A stretch of DNA of 64,000 nt from positions 671,306 to 735,305 of the forward strand of contig NZ_SMCV01000002.1 of the NCBI RefSeq assembly GCF_004342285.1, given 5' to 3'. The notes below the pieces were generated by a model. That model was not told the origin of the DNA. It did not search any database and saw nothing but the letters and a program-made list of their open reading frames with translations. The stretch comes from Klebsiella sp. BIGb0138. GTDB lineage: Bacteria; Pseudomonadota; Gammaproteobacteria; Enterobacterales; Enterobacteriaceae. This document shows positions 59,649 to 64,000 of this stretch, piece after piece; within the stretch, counting starts at the first letter, position 1, and each line of letters starts with the position of its first letter. A program made the position numbers and the translations under genes.

Positions 59649-59717
59649 GTTCTTTCCAGCGTTGCCATCTTATCTATTTAAATGCAATCCCTCCAATCTA
59701 TCTCTTCGCCGAAAAAG

Positions 59718-59735
59718 TGTAAACATGATTTTACA
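59718..59735. promoter_or_regulatory. TyrR box of aroG
   Basis: TGTAAACATGATTTTACA fits TGTAAA-N6-TTTACA exactly, 70 bases before the aroG start. The remaining 59736-59964 up to ybgS shows no further feature I can name beyond an AT-rich promoter-like stretch. Confidence 0.88.
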
Positions 59736-59964
59736 GTCGCGACAGATTAATCCTGGAAATAGGGTTAAAAACGCCATAAAGTAGCGAATAATAATCCTTA
59801 AGCTATAATTTTTAACTGTTAAAGCCATATTTTACGCAAATAATTAGTATTCCATGCTGGTGTAACTCTTTGATGTAGGGTCTTTAACCAGAGCGTGTCA
59901 CCACTCAGGCAAATGCACTGTTGGAAGCGGCTATCCGACAATTCGACCATAACAGGAGCATCCG

Positions 59965-60309
59965 ATGAAAATGACCAAACTCACCACCCTCTTTTTAGCC
60001 TCCGCCCTCACTCTGGCCAGTGGCGCTGCCCTGGCGGCAGATAGCGGCGCGCAATCCAATAACGGGCAGGCAAACGCCGCCGCCGATGCCGGGCAGGTCG
60101 CCCCCGATGCCCGTGAAAACGTAGCGCCGAATAACGTTGATAACAATAAAATCAACTCCGGCGGGACGATGCTCCATTCCGAAGATTCACCTGCCAATAG
60201 CGGCGGGATGACCAGCGACGAAGCGCATAAAAACTCGATGTGCAAAGACGGCCGCTGCCCGGATAGTCCCCAGGGCGACAGCAGCAAAACCGACGGTACC
60301 ACCCAGTAA
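59965..60309 (+). CDS. ybgS: Putative periplasmic protein YbgS
   Basis: A 114-residue exported protein (E. coli YbgS 126), function unknown; reported as homeobox-like or stress-associated in databases without firm evidence. Signal peptide [19 protein letters not shown], mature part rich in Asn, Gly, Asp and Ser with the conserved [13 protein letters not shown] cysteine pair. CAGGAG precedes the ATG. The C-terminal half is shorter than in E. coli. Confidence 0.92.
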   Translation: MKMTKLTTLFLASALTLASGAALAADSGAQSNNGQANAAADAGQVAPDARENVAPNNVDNNKINSGGTMLHSEDSPANSGGMTSDEAHKNSMCKDGRCPDSPQGDSSKTDGTTQ

Positions 60310-60326
60310 CCCCCAGGTTTAACATC

Positions 60327-60352
60327 AGGAGAGCTACGGCTCTCCTTTTTCA
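60327..60352 (+). terminator. Terminator of ybgS
   Basis: AGGAGAGC-TACG-GCTCTCCT followed by TTTT. Confidence 0.88.
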
Positions 60353-60393
60353 TTTTGTTAACCGAAAAGCGGTATGATGTCATACAGTAATAA

Positions 60394-60405
60394 TGATAAT
60401 TATCA
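60394..60405. promoter_or_regulatory. 12-bp palindrome at the zitB promoter
   Basis: TGATAATTATCA, 13 bases before the zitB ATG, within ATAATGATAATTATC, which resembles a Fur box with three bases missing. The binding protein is unknown; a metal regulator is plausible. Confidence 0.4.
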
Positions 60406-60417
60406 GGGGATGGCACC

Positions 60418-61362
60418 ATGGCCCACGCGCACTCTCATACTTCTCCTTCACCGTCGGAAGATAATAATGCCCGCCGGCTGCTGCAGGCTTTCATCGTCAC
60501 CGCCGGTTTTATGCTGGTTGAAGCCATCGGCGGAGTACTCTCTGGCTCGCTGGCGCTGCTGGCCGATGCCGGCCATATGCTGACCGATTCAGCCGCCCTG
60601 CTGTTCGCCCTGCTGGCGGTCCGCTTCGCCAACCGCCCGCCCAACACCCGCCATACCTTCGGCTGGCTGCGTCTGACAACGCTGGCGGCTTTCGTCAACG
60701 CGATTGCGCTGGTGGTGATCACCATTCTTATCGTCTGGGAAGCGGTGCAACGCTTTAACCATCCCCAACCTGTCGCCGGCGCCACGATGATGGTCATTGC
60801 CGTTGCCGGTTTGCTGGCCAATATCCTGGCGTTCTGGATCCTGCACCGCGGCAGCGCGGAGCGGAACCTCAACGTTCGCGCCGCCGCGCTGCATGTCCTC
60901 GGCGACCTGTTGGGCTCGGTTGGGGCAATTATTGCCGCGATAGTGATTCTGACCACCGGCTGGACGCCGATTGACCCGATTTTGTCGGTACTGGTGTCAT
61001 GCCTGGTGTTACGTAGCGCCTGGCGGTTGTTGCAGGAAAGCATGAACGAGCTGCTGGAAGGGGCCCCGCGCTCGTTAGATGTCGAGGGGCTAAAACGCGA
61101 TTTGCATCGCTCCGTTGCGGAGGTTCGCGATGTCCATCATGTTCACGTCTGGCTGGTCGGCGAAAAAACGGTGATGACATTGCATGTTCAGGTGGTACCG
61201 CCGTACGATCACGACGGCCTGCTGAATCGTATTCAAACCTTTCTGCAGCATAAATATGCTATTGAACATGTCACCGTGCAGATGGAGTATCAGCCCTGTA
61301 GCGGCCCGGAATGCCGTCTTAACCTGACGCACGCCGGGCATGGCCATCAGCACCATCATTAA
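60418..61362 (+). CDS. zitB: Zinc efflux transporter ZitB (cation diffusion facilitator)
   Basis: A 314-residue CDF zinc/proton antiporter with six membrane helices and a C-terminal cytoplasmic domain. The metal site is visible in [15 protein letters not shown] (H/D ligands) and [11 protein letters not shown]. Histidine-rich ends ([18 protein letters not shown]) bind metal. The gene ends on a 4-base convergent overlap with pnuC. Confidence 0.95.
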   Translation: MAHAHSHTSPSPSEDNNARRLLQAFIVTAGFMLVEAIGGVLSGSLALLADAGHMLTDSAALLFALLAVRFANRPPNTRHTFGWLRLTTLAAFVNAIALVVITILIVWEAVQRFNHPQPVAGATMMVIAVAGLLANILAFWILHRGSAERNLNVRAAALHVLGDLLGSVGAIIAAIVILTTGWTPIDPILSVLVSCLVLRSAWRLLQESMNELLEGAPRSLDVEGLKRDLHRSVAEVRDVHHVHVWLVGEKTVMTLHVQVVPPYDHDGLLNRIQTFLQHKYAIEHVTVQMEYQPCSGPECRLNLTHAGHGHQHHH

Positions 61363-62078
61363 CGAGATAACGCGTGAGAACCTCGCTCACGCGCGCTGTT
61401 CATCCACATGCGGCTGCCGTTGAGGGCAATAAAGGTCAACAGCAGATATTCCAGCGCCATCGCGTACACCCCCTGAAGGGCGAAAATCACCACGCTGATG
61501 ACGTTGATAATCACCCACAGCAGCCAGTTTTCGACATATTTGCGGGTCATCAGAATCATCGCCGCGATCGACAGCACCATCATGCAGGAGTCCCAGAACG
61601 GGAACGCATCCGGCTGGAGCTCCGGCATCGTCACCTGCAGCCCCAGGCCCTGCATCACCGTCACCGCAATCTGGGTCAGGAATGCGAAGACCGGGTTGAT
61701 GAACACCGTCATCAGCGCAATCGCCACCACGCAAGCCGTCAGCCAGCCGAGCGCCCAGGGCAAAGGTAGCCAGCGAATTTGCAGCTCGGCCTCATGGTCG
61801 CTGGTTTGCCGCGACCATGCGTACCAGCCATAAACATTAGCGGCAAAGAAAAATACCTGGAGCAGCAGGCTGGCATAGAGCTGAATCTGAAAGAAAATGA
61901 TGGCGAACAGCGTCACGTTGATCAGCCCAAAAGCATAGTTGCCGATCTTTTCCAGACTCGCCAGCCAGATACACAACAGCCCGGCAAGGGTGCCGACCGC
62001 CTCAATCCATGATAAGTCGTATCCCCCGGCCCCAATGGGTATATGTACCAAAATGTTCTGTGTACTAAAAAAATCCAT
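61359..62078 (-). CDS. pnuC: Nicotinamide riboside transporter PnuC
   Basis: A 239-residue membrane facilitator of nicotinamide riboside uptake, seven helices, the length of E. coli PnuC. Conserved segments [12 protein letters not shown] and [16 protein letters not shown]. It lies 36 bases after nadA on the same strand, so it is likely part of the NadR-controlled nadA-pnuC operon. Confidence 0.95.
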   Translation of the reverse strand: MDFFSTQNILVHIPIGAGGYDLSWIEAVGTLAGLLCIWLASLEKIGNYAFGLINVTLFAIIFFQIQLYASLLLQVFFFAANVYGWYAWSRQTSDHEAELQIRWLPLPWALGWLTACVVAIALMTVFINPVFAFLTQIAVTVMQGLGLQVTMPELQPDAFPFWDSCMMVLSIAAMILMTRKYVENWLLWVIINVISVVIFALQGVYAMALEYLLLTFIALNGSRMWMNSARERGSHALSR

Positions 62079-62114
62079 ATTTTCCCCAGAGCGTATGATG
62101 ACGCCGTTTGTCAG

Positions 62115-63158
62115 TTATCCCCGTAGTGTAGCTGCAAAATCCAGCATTCTGTTAAGCGGAATTAATGCCCCGGTGCGCAGCTGGGTATCCACCTGGATTT
62201 CGTGTTCAAGGCCTCCGTGCTCCAGCCCTTCAGCGATGGCCTTCAGGCCGTTCATCGCCATCCACGGACAGTGGGCGCAGCTGCGGCAGGTCGCCCCTTC
62301 TCCCGCCGTCGGCGCTTCCAGCAGCTCTTTTTCCGGCACCGCCTGCTGCATTTTGTAGAAGATCCCCCGATCGGTGGCGACAATAAGCTGGCGCTGAGGC
62401 AACGTTCTGGCGGCGGCAATCAGCTGGCTGGTCGAGCCGACCGCATCGGCCATCTCAACGATCGACTGTGGCGACTCAGGATGCACCAGTATGGCAGCAT
62501 CGGGATACAGCGCCTTCATTCGCGTCAGCGCCTGAGTTTTAAACTCATCGTGGACAATACAGGCCCCTTGCCAGCAGAGTACGTCCGCGCCGGTTTGTCG
62601 CTGCACGTAACGCCCTAAATGACGATCCGGCGCCCAAAGAATTTTTTCGCCCAGGCTATCCAGATGTTCGATAAGTTCAACAGCGATACTGGAGGTAACA
62701 ACCCAGTCAGCGCGCGCTTTTACCGCCGCCGAGGTATTGGCATAGACCACCACGGTGCGATCGGGATGCGCATCGCAAAAAGCATTGAATTCATCAACTG
62801 GACAGCCCAGATCCAAAGAGCACTCGGCGTTTAGCGTGGGCATCAGGATCGTTTTTTCCGGGCTGAGGATTTTTGCCGTTTCTCCCATAAAGCGGACCCC
62901 GGCAACCAGCAATGTTGATGCCGTGTGGCGAGCGCCGAAACGAGCCATTTCCAGAGAGTCCGCAATACAGCCGCCGGTCTCTTCTGCCAGTTGCTGAATT
63001 TCAGGATCGGTATAGTAGTGGGCGACCATCACCGCATCGCGCTCACGCAGCAGACGTTTAATCTTTTCCCGATAAAAGTGCTTTTCATCGCGACTTAAGG
63101 GCAATGGCTTAGGCGGGAATGGATAAATCGCCGTTTCAGGGTCAAACATTACGCTCAT
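62115..63158 (-). CDS. nadA: Quinolinate synthase NadA
   Basis: Condenses iminoaspartate and dihydroxyacetone phosphate to quinolinate for NAD synthesis. It has 347 residues from [16 protein letters not shown]; an adjacent ATG one codon earlier (63161) is also possible. The [4Fe-4S] ligands are in [20 protein letters not shown] and [13 protein letters not shown] NadR box precedes it. It follows the tRNA-Lys cluster on the same strand. Confidence 0.97.
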   Translation of the reverse strand: MSVMFDPETAIYPFPPKPLPLSRDEKHFYREKIKRLLRERDAVMVAHYYTDPEIQQLAEETGGCIADSLEMARFGARHTASTLLVAGVRFMGETAKILSPEKTILMPTLNAECSLDLGCPVDEFNAFCDAHPDRTVVVYANTSAAVKARADWVVTSSIAVELIEHLDSLGEKILWAPDRHLGRYVQRQTGADVLCWQGACIVHDEFKTQALTRMKALYPDAAILVHPESPQSIVEMADAVGSTSQLIAAARTLPQRQLIVATDRGIFYKMQQAVPEKELLEAPTAGEGATCRSCAHCPWMAMNGLKAIAEGLEHGGLEHEIQVDTQLRTGALIPLNRMLDFAATLRG

Positions 63159-63231
63159 CATGCAATCTCGTTTTACTGGCTTAACTCAAAAACCGTAAAT
63201 ATGCCCACACAGGGCATCATAACGGTCATGA

Positions 63232-63249
63232 TGTTTTATATGCTAAACA
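63232..63249. promoter_or_regulatory. NadR box of nadA
   Basis: TGTTTTATATGCTAAACA fits TGTTTA-N6-TAAACA with one mismatch, 74 bases upstream of nadA. Confidence 0.8.
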
Positions 63250-63365
63250 AGATAGCCGATTGTACAGAAATTGTCGTGAGGAATTTATACCTGAATGAAG
63301 CCAAAGAAAGAGGGAGCTATTTTTGTGGTGGAAAAACAGCGGATAGCAAAAAGCGGCATCCTCCA

Positions 63366-63466
63366 TGGGGTCGTGCAGGATGACCCGACTTCGCCTCGCC
63401 CTACGGGCCGTCGCCGCAAGGGCTCCGTTGTCTCACTACGTGAGACCCGAACCTGCTGCAGGTGCG
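63366..63466 (-). repeat. tRNA-Lys-derived module A (expanded T-loop)
   Basis: On the plus strand TGG-GGTCGTGCAGGAT, then a 67-base insert (63382-63448), then GAACCTGCTGCAGGTGCG. The ends are the tRNA-Lys acceptor 3' strand and T-stem; the insert replaces two bases of the T-loop. The acceptor end lacks two bases compared with module B, so this is the more decayed copy. Confidence 0.75.
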
Positions 63467-63488
63467 AATTTTGTACCCCGTGGATAGC

Positions 63489-63515
63489 AAAAAAGCGCCT
63501 TTAGGGCGCTTTTTT
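63489..63515 (-). terminator. Terminator between tRNA-derived modules
   Basis: On the minus strand GCGCCC-TAAA-GGCGC flanked by A- and T-runs; identical to the hairpin at 63646-63672. Confidence 0.85.
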
Positions 63516-63519
63516 ACAT

Positions 63520-63623
63520 TGGTGGGTCGTGCAGGATGACCCGGCTTCGCCTCGCCCTACGGGCCGTCGCCGCAAGCGGCTCCGTTGTCTCACTACGTTC
63601 GACCCGAACCTGCTGCAGGTGCG
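63520..63623 (-). repeat. tRNA-Lys-derived module B (expanded T-loop)
   Basis: TGGTGGGTCGTGCAGGAT, 68-base insert (63538-63605), GAACCTGCTGCAGGTGCG. The T-stem strands GCAGG and CCTGC are intact; the insert holds small hairpins (GCCGCTTGCGGC, GCCCGTAGGGC, GGCGAAGCC on the minus strand). Module plus terminator recur at a 156-157-base period. Confidence 0.8.
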
Positions 63624-63645
63624 AATTTTGTCCCCCGTGGATAGC

Positions 63646-63672
63646 AAAAAAGCGCCTTTAGGGCGCTTTTTT
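63646..63672 (-). terminator. Terminator of the tRNA-Lys cluster
   Basis: The same hairpin as at 63489-63515, directly after the last mature tRNA-Lys, with a T-run in the minus direction. Confidence 0.9.
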
Positions 63673-63676
63673 ACAT

Positions 63677-63752
63677 TGGTGGGTCGTGCAGGATTCGAAC
63701 CTGCGACCAATTGATTAAAAGTCAACTGCTCTACCAACTGAGCTAACGACCC
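63677..63752 (-). tRNA. tRNA-Lys (anticodon UUU)
   Basis: A 76-base gene including encoded CCA. On the minus strand it begins GGGTCGTTAGCTCAGTTGGT, has anticodon loop CTTTTAA (TTT anticodon) and T-arm GCAGGTTCGAATCCTGC, closing with the acceptor CGACCCA-CCA. Last of the cluster. Confidence 0.98.
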
Positions 63753-63799
63753 GCTCGGGTACTACCTGAATTCTTCTTCACTCGTCACCAGTATAAAAC

Positions 63800-63875
63800 T
63801 GGTGGGTCGTGCAGGATTCGAACCTGCGACCAATTGATTAAAAGTCAACTGCTCTACCAACTGAGCTAACGACCC
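63800..63875 (-). tRNA. tRNA-Lys (anticodon UUU)
   Basis: Identical to the copy at 63677-63752. The 47-base spacer to it is nearly identical to the next spacer, giving a 123-base tandem period. Confidence 0.98.
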
Positions 63876-63922
63876 GCTCGGGTACTGTCTGAATTCTTCT
63901 TCACTCGTCACCAGTATAAAAC

Positions 63923-63998
63923 TGGTGGGTCGTGCAGGATTCGAACCTGCGACCAATTGATTAAAAGTCAACTGCTCTACCAACTGAGCTAACGACCC
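63923..63998 (-). tRNA. tRNA-Lys (anticodon UUU)
   Basis: Third identical copy; the gene begins 2 bases from the window edge, so the cluster may continue outside. E. coli has a lysine/valine tRNA cluster at this place. Confidence 0.98.
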
Positions 63999-64000
63999 GC

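Noticed and set aside
63501..63983. Short minus-strand frames reading MVEQLTFNQLVAGSNPARPT
   Set aside because: These are translations of tRNA-Lys genes, a well-known spurious protein family.

Overview
The window comes from the chromosome of an enterobacterium of the Klebsiella/Raoultella type. It is GC-rich, and the gene order from dinG-rhlE through moa, bio, mod, gal and aroG to nadA and the tRNA-Lys cluster follows the E. coli gal-bio region. Lineage-specific blocks interrupt that order: a complete hut (histidine utilisation) cluster between bio and gal, an eptA-pmrA-pmrB (lipid A phosphoethanolamine) operon between yvcK and uvrB, an orphan ABC ATPase between uvrB and bioD, and a two-ECF-sigma redox island between ybhC and pgl. 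Gene identities rest on protein sequences recognised from memory, not on a database search.

Layout. 1-9213: dinG (cut by the window edge), rhlE, and the cecR-ybhGFSR drug-export operon. 9214-9462: two tandem ERIC elements, the second running into the 3' end of ybhQ. 9397-13698: ybhQ, the ybhP-clsB-ybhN membrane-lipid operon, and ybhL. 13744-16455: moaABCDE for molybdenum cofactor, with a Moco riboswitch and a ModE site upstream. 16791-23606: yvcK, eptA-pmrA-pmrB, a 30-codon PmrR-like gene, and uvrB. 24344-30578: an orphan UrtE-like ATPase under an apparent NtrC/sigma-54 promoter, bioBFCD diverging from bioA, and ybhB. 30681-38493: hutT, hutH, hutU, hutC, hutG and hutI. 38663-38676: a relic of the lambda attB core, followed by ybhC. 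40367-45386: TPR protein, ECF sigma, anti-sigma, peroxiredoxin, DsbD-like reductase, second ECF sigma, and an NrsF-type anti-sigma. 45662-52950: pgl, ybhA, modCBA, acrZ, modE and modF. 53157-57417: galETKM. 57750-63158: gpmA, aroG, ybgS, zitB, pnuC and nadA. 63366-64000: two tRNA-Lys-derived repeat modules and three identical tRNA-Lys genes.

The genes connect in several ways. ModE, encoded here, has matching 24-bp operators upstream of modA and moaA, so molybdate import and cofactor synthesis share a regulator. PmrA boxes precede both eptA and the small PmrR-like gene. HutC sites flank both hut transcription units, and a NAC site precedes hutU. With the NtrC/sigma-54 promoter of the ATPase gene, this puts two nitrogen-controlled loci on either side of the biotin genes. 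SOS (LexA) boxes precede dinG and uvrB.

The strongest candidates for something little described are: the PmrA-box-preceded 30-residue membrane peptide whose ribosome-binding site is buried in an 11-bp hairpin (21203-21354); the Ntr-type promoter on an orphan transporter ATPase with a degenerate signature motif (24193-25066); the double ECF sigma/redox island whose first sigma gene appears to start at ATT (40941); and tRNA-Lys 3' fragments whose T-loop is expanded by about 68 nt (63366-63623).

Non-coding stretches over 300 bases: 16456-16790 (riboswitch and ModE site), 23607-24343 (LexA, DnaA, NtrC and sigma-54 sites), 38494-38858 (HutC site, attB relic, deleted ERIC), 57418-57749 (terminator, Fur-like site, ERIC), 59649-59964 (TyrR box, otherwise nothing seen) and 63159-63676 (NadR box, tRNA-derived modules, terminators).
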